The notes: generated from the letters alone by a model not told the origin. Counted from the stretch's first letter, positions 1-8,695 are shown. The stretch: DNA of 46,329 nucleotides from Thermoanaerobacter thermocopriae JCM 7501 (GCF_001310975.1 NZ_BAZY01000017.1:1-46329); one strand, 5' to 3'. Made by a program: numbers and translations.

Positions 1-39
1 TATAAAAATTATACCATAAATTCTGGCAAAAGATAAATG

Positions 40-68
40 TTGAAAAAAAAGGCATTGTACAATATAAT
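40..68 (+). promoter_or_regulatory. Promoter of amj
   Basis: TTGAAA at 40-45 and a perfect TATAAT at 63-68 are separated by 17 bp. The start codon follows 38 bp downstream. This is a textbook housekeeping sigma-A promoter; no operator is evident. Confidence 0.7.
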
Positions 69-106
69 TATAAAAGAATTTTAAATAAAAGAATGGATGA
101 GGATAA

Positions 107-916
107 ATGATAGATATAAAAAGGCTCATAATAGTAGCTTTTTTTACAATGGTCATAAATTTGATTGATACGCTTTCTTATTCAATAAGACCTTCTGGTG
201 TAAGAACTCAAAAGCTTGCTGTTGCTCTTTCTCTTTTTAACATTATGGCTGTAATATCAAGGCTATCTAATATGATTCAAGCACCTTTTCTTGGCAGTAT
301 TGTAGATATGGCGATAAAAATGGACAAGGTCCATCTCCTTCAAAATGATATGAGAATTGTACTTTTTTCTGCTACATTAGGGGCATTGATAGGGGCACCT
401 CTATTGCCTACTTTTGTATCGATTTTTACTGTTGCCATAAATGGAATGGAAGGGGCTGGAACAGTTCCTAAGCTTGTTCTAAAAGGATTTAGATGGAGTA
501 ATTTAAAAAAGATAAAGAAAAAAATTGTGATGCCAAGGCTGTCTATGTTAAAAGGTGTGTGGAAGGCCAACATACCAAAAACTTTTTTGATATATAACGT
601 TATTATTACTTCTATATACACTACAGGTATTATTTCTTCACTTTACGCCGGAGCCATTATTCCTGAGTATAGAATTACAGCAAGTCAGCTTTCGGGTATT
701 GTAAACGGATTTGCGACTGTATTGTTTACTGTTATAGTGGACCCTGTAGCAGCTCTTATTACCGATCAGGCTTTAAGCGGTAAGAGGACTCAACATGATG
801 TCGACAGTATGGTAGTACTTCTCGTGATGGGGAAGATTTTAGGCACTTTGCTGGCTCAGCTTATCTTTATACCGGCTGCAGAGTTGATATTGCTTGTCAC
901 AAAATTGATAGTTTAA
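107..916 (+). CDS. amj: Lipid II flippase, Amj family
   Basis: A 269-residue polytopic membrane protein. Amj (B. subtilis YdaH, DUF2837) is the alternative lipid II flippase that can replace MurJ in moving the peptidoglycan precursor across the membrane. Sequence signs are the N-terminal motif with TLSYSIRPSGVRT, followed by LSLFNIMAVISRLSNMIQAP, both typical of the family, and about six hydrophobic segments (roughly residues 5-25, 80-110, 160-185, 200-225 and 235-268). Length is normal for the family. It has its own strong promoter and is followed by an AT-rich hairpin, so it is probably monocistronic. The family is recognised from memory; the flippase activity is inferred. Confidence 0.85.
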   Translation: MIDIKRLIIVAFFTMVINLIDTLSYSIRPSGVRTQKLAVALSLFNIMAVISRLSNMIQAPFLGSIVDMAIKMDKVHLLQNDMRIVLFSATLGALIGAPLLPTFVSIFTVAINGMEGAGTVPKLVLKGFRWSNLKKIKKKIVMPRLSMLKGVWKANIPKTFLIYNVIITSIYTTGIISSLYAGAIIPEYRITASQLSGIVNGFATVLFTVIVDPVAALITDQALSGKRTQHDVDSMVVLLVMGKILGTLLAQLIFIPAAELILLVTKLIV

Positions 917-938
917 CAAAAAAATTAAAAAATTTTAA

Positions 939-966
939 TTCACTTTTAACGAAAATGTTGTATAAT
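939..966 (+). promoter_or_regulatory. Probable promoter of ykuK-like gene
   Basis: TATAAT at 961-966 lies 16 bp after a weak TTCACT (939-944). The -10 box is perfect; the -35 assignment is uncertain. Confidence 0.45.
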
Positions 967-1029
967 TAAAATAAAATTAAAAATAGTTCAATTGCGCTAA
1001 GCAATTTGCAATTAAAGGAGATGGGGGCA

Positions 1030-1521
1030 TTGTATTTCATTAGCCCAACTAAGGGAAAAATGCATATCGATAAAATGTTTGAAGACATCATGGAATTTGT
1101 CGAGGAAGACCGGCAATCGAATTACAGGTTGATGGTGGGTACAGACTCTCAACCAGGTAAATCCGCATCTTGCTTTGTAACTGCCGTAATCATATACCGA
1201 GAGGGGAAAGGTGCCAGGTATTATTATAGGAAATTTTATAATAAAAAGGTGTTGTCTTTAAAACAGAGGATTTTTATGGAGGCTACTTACAGCATTGAAA
1301 TAGCGAATCAGCTTTTTGAAAAGATAAATAAGACTGATAAAAGGGATATAAATATACAGATTCATTTAGATGTAGGAGAAAATGGTAAGACAAGAGATAT
1401 TATAAAAGAAGTGGTTAACATGGTATTGGGATGTGGATTTGAGGCACAAGTGAAACCTGCTTCATACGGAGCTAGCAAAGTAGCAGATAAGTATACTAAA
1501 ACCATGGCTAATATTGGATAA
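1030..1521 (+). CDS. YkuK-family RNase H-like protein (DUF458)
   Basis: About 163 residues from TTG 1030. The start is chosen because AAAGGAG (1014-1020) sits 9 bases upstream of it; the in-frame ATG at 1021 touches the ribosome site and the TTG at 1006 precedes it. The protein would begin MYFISPTKGK, which matches the family's usual N-terminus. The conserved MVGTDSQ motif (near residue 36) carries an acidic residue of the RNase H-like fold, and IHLDVGENG... later supplies another. YkuK proteins are small, widespread in Firmicutes and of unknown substrate. The gene is single, with a terminator overlapping its stop codon. Confidence 0.8.
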   Translation: MYFISPTKGKMHIDKMFEDIMEFVEEDRQSNYRLMVGTDSQPGKSASCFVTAVIIYREGKGARYYYRKFYNKKVLSLKQRIFMEATYSIEIANQLFEKINKTDKRDINIQIHLDVGENGKTRDIIKEVVNMVLGCGFEAQVKPASYGASKVADKYTKTMANIG

Positions 1522-1547
1522 GACCTCCAGAAGGAGGCCTTATTTTT
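1518..1547 (+). terminator. Rho-independent terminator after ykuK-like gene
   Basis: An 11-bp stem with one mismatch (ATAAGACCTCC / GGAGGCCTTAT), a 4-base AGAA loop and a T5 tail. It overlaps the TAA stop codon. Confidence 0.85.
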
Positions 1548-1744
1548 ATATCTTTATTTGTTTGTCATTTTTACATCTTTAACTGAAAAAAATACAATTA
1601 TGCCAAGTAGTAATTTGGGGATTTGTTTTTGTGAAGGATCGAAAGTTGAAAAAATTTAAGAAAAATTTTAAGAAAAAATAAAAAATGTGGTAAAATTTAA
1701 ATAAGCAATAATTTTAAATTTGAAAGATTTAGGAGGTCATAGAA

Positions 1745-2491
1745 GTGAATTTTTTGGAAAGATTGTATGGTATATTTTTTCAACCAGTAGAGACAATTAG
1801 AGAAATTGTAAGAAAAAAACCTATTTGGCAGGCTGTTATTATAATTATGGTTACAGGACTGTTGACTGTGACAAGCAATTATAATTTTACAATGGATAGG
1901 ACAGATTTTTTTTCTTACAATACAGGTATGCCTGATTTTGGGAGGTTACGGTCACTATTAGCTATAATGACTGTATTTGGAAGTATTTTTATAGCTCCTT
2001 TGACTAATTTTGCTTATGCAGCAGTGTATCATTTTTTAGCTGAAATTTTAGAGGGCAAAATGTATGCCAAAGTAGAGGATAGTGTACCTTTTAATCAAAT
2101 TGAAGAGAATAATCTTCAAATTGAACAAAAAACAGGCGATGAAAAGAAAGAGGTAGTAATAGGCACGGCAAAGGGATTGTATTCTGCAATAGGGTTTGCA
2201 AAACTTCCCATGATTTTTATGGTTGTTGTAAACTTATTTGTACGTTTGTTAAATCCCAAAACTGGTTTGATATTTATGTATTTATGTTTAGCGATATTTA
2301 CAATCTGGGTAATTGTTTTAGAAATTATAGCTATAAGAGAAAATTACAAAATGAATACAGGTAATGCAGTGCTTGTATTTTTTCTTCCTTATATAGTTTT
2401 GATTGTTCTATTCATAATAATGATGATTTTTATGGGCGCAACCTTTATAAGCGTATTTTCAGGAATTTTAAATGATATTCCTATACAATAA
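1745..2491 (+). CDS. Yip1-domain membrane protein
   Basis: A 248-residue integral membrane protein starting at GTG 1745, 6 bases after AGGAGGT (1732-1738). The N-terminus (LERLYGIFFQPVETIREI...KKPIWQAV) is the usual opening of bacterial Yip1/YckC-type proteins: a short amphipathic lead before the first membrane span. Spans are visible at about residues 28-45, 73-100, 150-175, 178-200 and 212-240. A charged loop at about 110-145, rich in Glu and Lys, separates the first and second groups of spans. Function in bacteria is unknown. It is a single gene with a terminator just downstream. Confidence 0.7.
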   Translation: MNFLERLYGIFFQPVETIREIVRKKPIWQAVIIIMVTGLLTVTSNYNFTMDRTDFFSYNTGMPDFGRLRSLLAIMTVFGSIFIAPLTNFAYAAVYHFLAEILEGKMYAKVEDSVPFNQIEENNLQIEQKTGDEKKEVVIGTAKGLYSAIGFAKLPMIFMVVVNLFVRLLNPKTGLIFMYLCLAIFTIWVIVLEIIAIRENYKMNTGNAVLVFFLPYIVLIVLFIIMMIFMGATFISVFSGILNDIPIQ

Positions 2492-2529
2492 ATTACAGAA
2501 ATAAAGATTTACAAAATTTCAATAATTTG

Positions 2530-2557
2530 AGAGGAGGCTTTTGCTCCTCTTTTTTTG
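2530..2557 (+). terminator. Rho-independent terminator
   Basis: AGAGGAG and CTCCTCT form a 7-bp stem around a short loop, followed by a run of eight T. It ends the Yip1 gene transcript. Confidence 0.9.
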
Positions 2558-2658
2558 TTTCTACTGTATTTTTTATTTGTCGAAAATTATTTTCTGTTTT
2601 GAAGCAGGATTTTTGAAATTTGTAAAGAATATATATTTATAGATAGGTGGTGTTGGGA

Positions 2659-3150
2659 ATGGTGGAAAGTGGGAAAGTTTTAATTAAAGATTTAGAAAAA
2701 AAAGACAAAAAAATATTTTCCTTATGGTTGCAAGACATTAATGTGGTTAAATTTTTAATTGATTTGTTTAAAATATCTCGAAGGAAAGACAATGTTTTAA
2801 ATATACCTTTTGGGAAAAATCGTAAAATGTTCGTATTAGAAACAAAAGATGGTATAAAATTAGGATTCTGTGTGCTATACGATATTGACTGGCAACAAAA
2901 AAAGAGCAGTATGTATATTTATATTGAGAAGAAGGAAAATGTAGGTGTAGAAACTGCACAAGAAATAATTAATTCTTTACTCAGAAGGACGGCTTTAAAG
3001 TATAATTTAGAGGATATAGAAGTTCATACAAAAAATGATATTTTTGTCAAATGCCTCACAGATATAGAAGACTTTAAAAAAGATGAAGATGGATATAGTT
3101 TCCGTATAGCTTTAAATAAGACAAAAGTTCCTGTAAATATAGCCCGATAA
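2659..3150 (+). CDS. Hypothetical protein, GNAT-like fold
   Basis: A 163-residue soluble protein. ATG 2659 is preferred over GTG 2647 because GGTGGTG at 2646-2652 then acts as the ribosome site. The pattern VLIKDLEKKDKKIFSLWL, a central strand pair (FVLETKDGIKLGFCVLYDID) and SSMYIYIEKKEN resembles the first half of RimJ/RimL-like N-acetyltransferases. I do not see a clear acetyl-CoA binding R/Q-x-x-G-x-G/A loop, so it may be degenerate or something else. It lies just upstream of pgsA, separated by a weak hairpin. Confidence 0.5.
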   Translation: MVESGKVLIKDLEKKDKKIFSLWLQDINVVKFLIDLFKISRRKDNVLNIPFGKNRKMFVLETKDGIKLGFCVLYDIDWQQKKSSMYIYIEKKENVGVETAQEIINSLLRRTALKYNLEDIEVHTKNDIFVKCLTDIEDFKKDEDGYSFRIALNKTKVPVNIAR

Positions 3151-3166
3151 GGGCCTTTTACTTTTA
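3141..3166 (+). terminator. Possible weak terminator
   Basis: GCCC and GGGC form a short stem around GATAA, followed by a T-rich tract (CTTTTACTTTT). It overlaps the stop of the preceding gene. The stem is only 4-5 bp, so confidence is low. Confidence 0.35.
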
Positions 3167-3214
3167 GAGTTTTTGTATTATAATTTTATTAAACTTAACA
3201 AGTAGAGGGTTTAG

Positions 3215-3742
3215 ATGAATATACCGAATTTTCTTACATTTATTAGATTTTTGCTTATACCTCTTTTTGTATATACTTTTTTTTATGTTCCTGAGGGGAA
3301 TACTTATGCTGCAGCGATTTTTATATTATCAGGAATTACGGATATTTTGGATGGTTATATAGCGAGGCACTATAACCAAGTTACAAAAATAGGTACTTTA
3401 CTTGATCCTCTTGTGGACAAGTTGATGATACTTACTGTTTTAACTAGTTTATGGATAAGAAGTTTAATTCCTTTTTTTGTTATTGCTATATTAATGGTAA
3501 AAGAACTATCAATGATAATAGGTGCCGCGATACTTTATAAAAAGCAGGAAATTGCTATACCTGCTAATAAGTATGGCAAAGCAGCGACACTTTTCTTTTA
3601 TATTGCGATAATTTTTTCAATTTTTAAGTGGCCTTATAGATTTACTTTGGTGATTATAGCGTTGTTATTGGCTGTTTTAGCCTTTGTTGTCTACGCCTTG
3701 GAGTTTTATAAAAAGACCATAAAAATTATTAAAGAAGAGTGA
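3215..3742 (+). CDS. pgsA: CDP-diacylglycerol-glycerol-3-phosphate 3-phosphatidyltransferase
   Basis: A 175-residue membrane enzyme that makes phosphatidylglycerol phosphate from CDP-diacylglycerol and glycerol 3-phosphate, the committed step to phosphatidylglycerol and cardiolipin. The complete CDP-alcohol phosphotransferase motif D-G-x2-A-R-x8-G-x3-D-x3-D is present at about residues 45-69 (DGYIAR ... GTLLDPLVDK). The opening MNIPNFLTFIRFLLIPLF is characteristic of PgsA. About five membrane segments follow. The length is normal. ATG 3215 follows a GAGGG ribosome site. Two other CDP-alcohol transferases (e.g. PssA) share the motif, but the N-terminus favours PgsA. Confidence 0.9.
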   Translation: MNIPNFLTFIRFLLIPLFVYTFFYVPEGNTYAAAIFILSGITDILDGYIARHYNQVTKIGTLLDPLVDKLMILTVLTSLWIRSLIPFFVIAILMVKELSMIIGAAILYKKQEIAIPANKYGKAATLFFYIAIIFSIFKWPYRFTLVIIALLLAVLAFVVYALEFYKKTIKIIKEE

Positions 3743-3762
3743 ATGCTTATACAAAAAACAAT

Positions 3763-3790
3763 TTGCACTATGAGGTTACGAAGATACGAT
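3763..3790 (+). promoter_or_regulatory. Tentative promoter of the lar operon
   Basis: TTGCAC (3763-3768) and TACGAT (3785-3790) are 16 bp apart, just upstream of larE. Both hexamers deviate from consensus. Confidence 0.3.
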
Positions 3791-3810
3791 AGAGGGGTGT
3801 TAATATAGAA

Positions 3811-4632
3811 ATGAAAGACAATCTGAAAAAACTGCAAGAATATTTGTCAAAATTAGATAATGCATTAATTGCTTTTTCTGGAGGTGTAGATAGCACTTTT
3901 TTAGCAAAGGTAAGTTATGATGTTTTAGGGAATAGAGCATTAGCTGTGACTGTCACTTCTCCGATACATGCTAAAAGTGAATTAAAAGAAGCTGTAGAGC
4001 TTGCTAAAAAAATAGGAATTCCCCATTTGGTTGTGGAATTTAATGATATTCTTGAAATAGAAGAATTTAAGAAGAATCCTTTAAATAGATGCTATATATG
4101 TAAGTTCAATTTATTTTCAAGGTTTAAAGCTATTACAGAAGAAAAGGGCTTCAAATATATTTTAGAAGGTACAAATGCAGATGACGTGTCTGATTTTAGG
4201 CCAGGAAGAAGGGCATTAAAAGAATTAGGAATTTTAAGTCCTTTGTTAGAATGTGGCATAAAAAAAGAAGAGATAAGGATTTTATCCAAAGAAATGGGGC
4301 TTCCTACATGGGATAAGCCTTCTTATGCATGTCTTGCTTCAAGGATTCCTTATGGGGAAGAAATAACTTATGATAAACTTTCTATGGTAGAAAAGGCAGA
4401 AGAGGATTTAAAAGACTTAGGCTTTTCAGGATTTAGAGTGAGATACCATGGAGATGTTGCAAGGGTTGAGCTTCCAAAGGACCAGATGGAGACAATTTTT
4501 AAAGAAGGTATAAGGGAAGAAATTGTAAAAAGAATTAAAAGAGCTGGTTTTAAATATGTAGCACTGGATTTAGAAGGGTACAGAGCTGGTAGCTTAAATG
4601 AACCTCACATGAGGGTGGTAAAAAATGTATAA
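3811..4632 (+). CDS. larE: Pyridinium-3,5-biscarboxylate mononucleotide sulfurtransferase LarE
   Basis: A 273-residue enzyme that adenylates and sulfurates the biscarboxylate nucleotide made by LarB, giving the dithio ligand of the nickel-pincer (NPN) cofactor. The PP-loop SGGVDS is at residues 23-28. The family signature PSYACLASRIPYG is at 170-182, with Cys174 aligned to the sulfur-donor Cys of Lactobacillus plantarum LarE. A second pair, Cys94 and Cys97 (NRCYICK), makes this the three-cysteine type. Work on Thermotoga LarE indicates that such enzymes bind a [4Fe-4S] cluster and need not sacrifice a cysteine; that assignment here is inference. It is the first gene of larE-larB-larC and overlaps larB by 8 bp, so the genes are translationally coupled. 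Confidence 0.93.
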   Translation: MKDNLKKLQEYLSKLDNALIAFSGGVDSTFLAKVSYDVLGNRALAVTVTSPIHAKSELKEAVELAKKIGIPHLVVEFNDILEIEEFKKNPLNRCYICKFNLFSRFKAITEEKGFKYILEGTNADDVSDFRPGRRALKELGILSPLLECGIKKEEIRILSKEMGLPTWDKPSYACLASRIPYGEEITYDKLSMVEKAEEDLKDLGFSGFRVRYHGDVARVELPKDQMETIFKEGIREEIVKRIKRAGFKYVALDLEGYRAGSLNEPHMRVVKNV

Positions 4633-5386
4633 TGAAAAAATATTGCAGATTTTAATGGAGTTTAAACAAAACAAGTTGTCAACAGATGAAGCTTTAAATG
4701 CTTTAAAAAAACTTCCTTATGAAGATTTGGGATTTGCTAAAATTGATTATCACAGAGAGGTAAGAAAGGGATTTCCTGAAGTAATTTTTTGTCAAGGAAA
4801 GACTCCCCAGCAGGTTAGAGAAATTGCTTTTAATATGTTTAAAAATGGAAGTAATGTTTTAGGGACGAGAGCATCTCTAGAACATTTTGAAGCAGTGAAA
4901 GAGGTAGCAGAAAAAGCAGTCTATTATGAGAAAGCTCGTATAATTTCTATAAGAAATACGCCAATTGAAAAGACAAAAGGCATAATTGGAGTAGTGGCTG
5001 CTGGAACTTCTGATTTGCCTGTTGCTGAAGAAGCGGCTATTACTGCAGAACTTATGGGAAACACTGTAAAAAGATTTTATGATGTTGGAGTTGCAGGATT
5101 ACATAGGCTTTTAGATAAATTAGACGAAATCAGACAATGCCGTGTATTGATTGCAGTTGCTGGTATGGAAGGAGCACTTCCTACTGTTTTAGGAGGATTA
5201 ATTAGTTCTCCTATAATTGCTGTACCTACCAGTGTAGGATACGGCGCTAATTTTCACGGATTATCCGCTCTTTTAGCAATGCTTAATTCCTGTGCTAGTG
5301 GCGTAAGTGTTGTAAATATTGATAACGGTTTTGGGGCGGCTTATTCTGCCAGCTTAATAAATAAAATAGGGGAGGAAACTAAATGA
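4625..5386 (+). CDS. larB: Pyridinium-3,5-biscarboxylic acid mononucleotide synthase LarB
   Basis: A 253-residue enzyme that carboxylates and hydrolyses nicotinic acid adenine dinucleotide, the first step of NPN cofactor synthesis. The C-terminal half resembles the PurE (AIR carboxylase) fold: VVAAGTSDLPVAEEAA, TVKRFYDVGVAGLHRLL and AVAGMEGALPTVLGGL are hallmark LarB stretches. The N-terminal part carries FAKIDYHREVRKGFPEVIFC. Its length is normal. Its ATG lies within the end of larE, with GAGGGTGG upstream inside larE as ribosome site, and its TGA overlaps the larC ATG (ATGA). Confidence 0.93.
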   Translation: MYNEKILQILMEFKQNKLSTDEALNALKKLPYEDLGFAKIDYHREVRKGFPEVIFCQGKTPQQVREIAFNMFKNGSNVLGTRASLEHFEAVKEVAEKAVYYEKARIISIRNTPIEKTKGIIGVVAAGTSDLPVAEEAAITAELMGNTVKRFYDVGVAGLHRLLDKLDEIRQCRVLIAVAGMEGALPTVLGGLISSPIIAVPTSVGYGANFHGLSALLAMLNSCASGVSVVNIDNGFGAAYSASLINKIGEETK

Positions 5387-6547
5387 AAGTTTTGTATTTT
5401 GACTGTTTTTCTGGAATTTCTGGAGATATGACTATTGCTTCATTATTATCTCACGTGGACGTGGAAGAGTTTAAAAAGAAGGTAAAGAAAATAGCTTTAG
5501 ACAATTTTGATATAGAGATAGGGAAAACGCAAAAGAATAGTATAAGTGCTAAGACTTTTAAAGTATTGTATGAAGGAGAGCATCATCATAGGCATATGAA
5601 AGATGTGAGAGAAATCATCGAGAAGAGTGATTTAGAGGAAAAAGTTAAGAAAATGAGTGTTGATATGTTCGAGAAATTAGCAGAAGCAGAGGCAAAAGTG
5701 CATGAAAAATCTCCCGAAGAAGTGCATTTTCATGAAGTAGGAGCAGTAGATTCTATAGTAGATATAATAGGTACGGCGATACTTATAGACATGATAAAGC
5801 CAGATAAGATTGTTTCTTCTCCATTGCCAGTAAGTTCGGGCTTTGTAGATACTCAACATGGACTTATGCCTGTGCCTGCCCCAGCGACAGCAGAACTTTT
5901 AAAAGGAATACCTGTGTACCAAAGCGACGTAAAAGGTGAAATTGTGACACCTACCGGTGCCGCTATTGTAAAAACTTTAGCGAATGAGTTTGGTGGTATA
6001 CCTGACATGAAGATAAATTCTATCGGATATGGTGCTGGCACTAAGGATTTAGAGATACCGAACGTTTTGAGAACATATGTAGGAGAAGAAGAAGTAAAAA
6101 AAACCTGAAGCATTGATGATTTTAGAGACAAATATAGACGATATGAATCCAGAATTTTATCAATATTTGTTTGAACTGCTCTTTAAAAATGGAGCATTGG
6201 ATGTGTTTTTAACTCCTATTATAATGAAAAAGCAAAGGCCGGGAACCCTCCTCACTGTAATTTGTGAAAAAGAAAATGCTGATAAATTAAAGGAGATAAT
6301 ATTTAGAGAAACTTCTACTTTTGGCATAAGGTATTATGAAGTTTTAAGGCATAAACTGGATAGGGATTTTTCAATTGTGGAAACTCCTTACGGAAGGATA
6401 AGAGTAAAAAAGGGCTATTTAGATGGAAAACTTATTAAAGCGTATCCTGAGTATGAAGATGTTAAAGCCATTGCTGAAAAGACTGGGAATTCAATTAGCG
6501 ATATTTACCGGAATGTGATGAGACACATTGATTTGCTATTTTTTTAA
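5383..6547 (+). CDS. larC: Nickel-insertion protein LarC, split over two frames
   Basis: LarC inserts nickel into the dithio nucleotide in a CTP-dependent reaction. The first frame (5383-6108, 241 residues) has the typical LarC N-terminus VLYFDCFSGISGDM, the His-rich segment EHHHRHMKD and VHFHEVGAVDSIVDIIG. It ends at TGA 6106-6108. The C-terminal domain continues in the +1 frame to 6547; read back from TTG 6113 it gives KPEALMILETNIDDMNPE, the usual LarC interdomain junction. Joined length is about 387 residues, normal for LarC. The join needs a +1 shift (or removal of one A) on an A8 run at 6096-6103. L. plantarum larC is also split and expressed by ribosomal frameshifting, so this may be genuine. 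Confidence 0.88.
6094..6108 (+). promoter_or_regulatory. Candidate programmed +1 frameshift site in larC
   Basis: In the zero frame the bases read GTA AAA AAA ACC TGA. The eight consecutive A allow a lysine tRNA to slip one base forward with full re-pairing, after which CCT GAA GCA continues the LarC reading frame past the stop. Transcript slippage that drops one A would do the same. A base-call error cannot be excluded. Confidence 0.5.
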
Positions 6548-6553
6548 AGATTG

Positions 6554-6577
6554 AAAGCGGGATTTAACCCGCTTTTA
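6554..6577. terminator. Bidirectional terminator between larC and the histidine kinase gene
   Basis: AAAGCGGG and CCCGCTTT form a perfect 8-bp stem with a TTTT tail on the plus strand and T-rich sequence on the minus strand. It serves two convergent genes. Confidence 0.85.
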
Positions 6578-7915
6578 ATGTGAAATAAAAAGTAGTACCT
6601 ACTCCTTCTTGGCTTTCTATTCCATATTTACTGGCGTGCAATGTCAATATTTCTTTTACTATTGCAAGGCCAAGGCCTGTTCCTGATTTGTTTCCTTTGT
6701 AATATCTGTCAAAGATGTGCTCTAAATCTTTTTGAGGTATGCCGCATCCTGTATCTGATATTTTAATTAAAACATTTTTATCTTGAGGTATTGCCTCTAT
6801 TGAAAGAGTTTCTTCTTTTGTCATACTTGCTATAGCGTTGCTTATTATATTTATAATGGCTCGTTTTATCATTTCCCTATCTGCTATTACCTTAAGTTTA
6901 AGATTATTAAGCTTTACTTCTATATTTTTTTCCAAAATTTGAATTTCAAATATGTCTAAAATTTCAAAAATCAGTTTTTCTAAATCTATATTTTCTTTTT
7001 TTATCTGTACCATTCCTGATTGAAGTTTAGAAAGTTGTAACACGTCGTCTACCAGTTTAGACATTCTTTCTGTTTCTTTAATCACTGTATTCAAGTATTT
7101 TTCTCGCTTTTCTTTGTCATTTCCATAGTAGTCCAAAAGCATTTCAGAATATCCTCTTATAAGCCGAGAGGTGTTTTTAAATCATGGCTTATATTTGCAA
7201 TCAGATCTTTTCTAAATTTATCTGTAATAGACAGTTGTTTTACCATGGTATTCATGGATTTTGCGAGGTCTCCTAATTCATCTTCTTCTTTGTAATTTAT
7301 CTTAACATTTAAATTTCCAGAAGCGATTTGGTGAGCAGCGTTTTTTAGTATTTGTATGGGTCGAGTAAACTTTTTCGACATATAGACGGATATAGATAAT
7401 ATGGCAATTAGTGTGATGACAAAAATCCACCAAAAAACTTGCTTAAAAAGATTGACAGAATCGTTTATAGCGGCGATAGGAATGCTCAATATTAAAGTAG
7501 CGGGTTTTCCTTTATGTAAAAAAGGTCTTACAATAGAAAGATATTCTATATGCAAAAAAGGATGCTCATATTTTACAACTTTTACAGTGTTTGTAGGACG
7601 AAGAAATATTTCAGGAATTCCCAATCCCTTACCGTATCCTCTGTTATCTCCCGCGATTATTATGTTATTTTCTGTTATTGCCACAACTCTGGCACTAGAT
7701 TTGTCGATAAGTTTACTTATAAGTATTTCATCGTTGTTATTTATTGCATTTACAATTTTTTCACTGTAATTTTTAAGCTGGTTTATTTTATAATAAGAAT
7801 ATATCTTATTAATAAAAACTACCTGTGTCAACCAAAACAGTGATAATATGATGCCTCCAACCAAAAGATAAGAGATAAAAAGTTTCTTTTGTATTCCTTT
7901 CAATTTATTCACCAT
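6564..7915 (-). CDS. Two-component sensor histidine kinase (rejoined over a frameshift)
   Basis: A membrane kinase of about 450 residues. Segments in order: membrane span at about 12-32, an extracytoplasmic sensor of about 125 residues, a second span at about 160-182, a HAMP linker, the phospho-acceptor motif ISHDLKTPL (His near residue 243), an N box (IINIISNAI), DTGCGIP and GTGLGLAIV ATP-lid motifs. The frame stops at 7157 directly after the H box and continues from 7142 in the -1 frame. Adding one base near 7164 restores PLGLIRGYSEMLLDYYG, the normal sequence after the H box. Start ATG 7915 overlaps the end of the response regulator gene by 11 bp. It is the partner of that regulator and probably controls the two divergent secreted-protein genes. 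The signal it senses is unknown. Confidence 0.85.
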
Positions 7916-8576
7916 CCAATTTATAACCTATCCCCCACACTGTTTTTATGAGTTTACGCTTTTCTCCTAATTTTTCTCTCAACTGTTTTATATGGGTATC
8001 AACTGTTCTTAAATCTCCGTAAAAATCATATCCCCATACTTCATTAAGACACTTTTCGCGAGATACCACTTTTCCTTTATTATCTATTAAGAGCTTTAAA
8101 AGGTCAAATTCTTTTGGTGTAAGGTCAATTTTTTCTCCATCAACCGTGACTTGTCGTGAACTTACATTTATAGATATTCCTTCATATTCTGTTTTTTCTA
8201 CTTCTGACTCTCCTGAAGTTCGGGCTAAAATAGCTTTAACTCGAGCAACTACTTCTTTAGGGCTAAAGGGTTTTACGACGTAGTCGTCTGCTCCTAATTC
8301 AAATCCTAAAAGTTTATCATATTCTTCTCCTCTTGCTGTTATCATCATTACAGGCACTTTTGACTTTTCTCTAATTGTTTTTAAAAGGCTCCAACCACTT
8401 ATATCTGGAAGCATTATATCTAAAAGGATTATGCTTATATCATTATTATTATTAAAATATTCAAGCCCTATTTTGCCATTTTCAGCTACTAATACTTCAT
8501 ATCCATTATTTTCTAAATAAGTTTTTAAAATATCTCTCATTCCTTCTTCGTCTTCAATTACTAAAACTTTTTGCAT
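7905..8576 (-). CDS. OmpR/PhoB-family response regulator
   Basis: A 223-residue regulator. The receiver domain (1-120) has the acidic pair EDEEG at 8-12, phospho-acceptor Asp in ILLDIMLPD (about residue 53) and the VKPFSP lysine (about 102). The winged-helix effector domain (130-223) ends with the recognition segment TVDTHIKQLREKLG and the wing WGIGYKL. A clean AGAGGTGG ribosome site precedes the ATG. It is co-transcribed with the kinase. Regulators of this family bind direct repeats with 11-bp spacing; such repeats lie in the divergent intergenic region at 8642-8680. Confidence 0.92.
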   Translation of the reverse strand: MQKVLVIEDEEGMRDILKTYLENNGYEVLVAENGKIGLEYFNNNNDISIILLDIMLPDISGWSLLKTIREKSKVPVMMITARGEEYDKLLGFELGADDYVVKPFSPKEVVARVKAILARTSGESEVEKTEYEGISINVSSRQVTVDGEKIDLTPKEFDLLKLLIDNKGKVVSREKCLNEVWGYDFYGDLRTVDTHIKQLREKLGEKRKLIKTVWGIGYKLDGE

Positions 8577-8641
8577 AAAAAACCACCTCTCATCTATAGT
8601 TTAATTATTTTTTAATCAGTTTACAATATTTAAAATTAAAC

Positions 8642-8695
8642 TTCACACTTTTCTCACAAATTATATAAAATTACTTCAAACTATTTGGGTATCAT
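8642..8695 (+). promoter_or_regulatory. Phased direct-repeat operator and -10 box, copy A
   Basis: TTCACA at 8642, CTCACA at 8653 and TTCAAA at 8675 are spaced 11 and 22 bp. A -10-like TATCAT at 8690-8695 follows the third repeat by 9 bp, and there is no good -35 box. A further TTTACA at 8620 is in the same 11-bp phase. This is the geometry expected for an OmpR/PhoB-type activator. It lies between the regulator gene and the three-repeat secreted protein gene. Confidence 0.65.

Noticed and set aside
5677..6131. Minus-strand frames of 60 and 92 codons inside larC
   Set aside because: Antisense shadows of larC, which has strong family motifs in the plus strand.
7401..7843. Two plus-strand open frames of 97-122 codons inside the kinase gene
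   Set aside because: They are antisense shadows of the well-supported sensor kinase and have no ribosome sites or recognisable domains.
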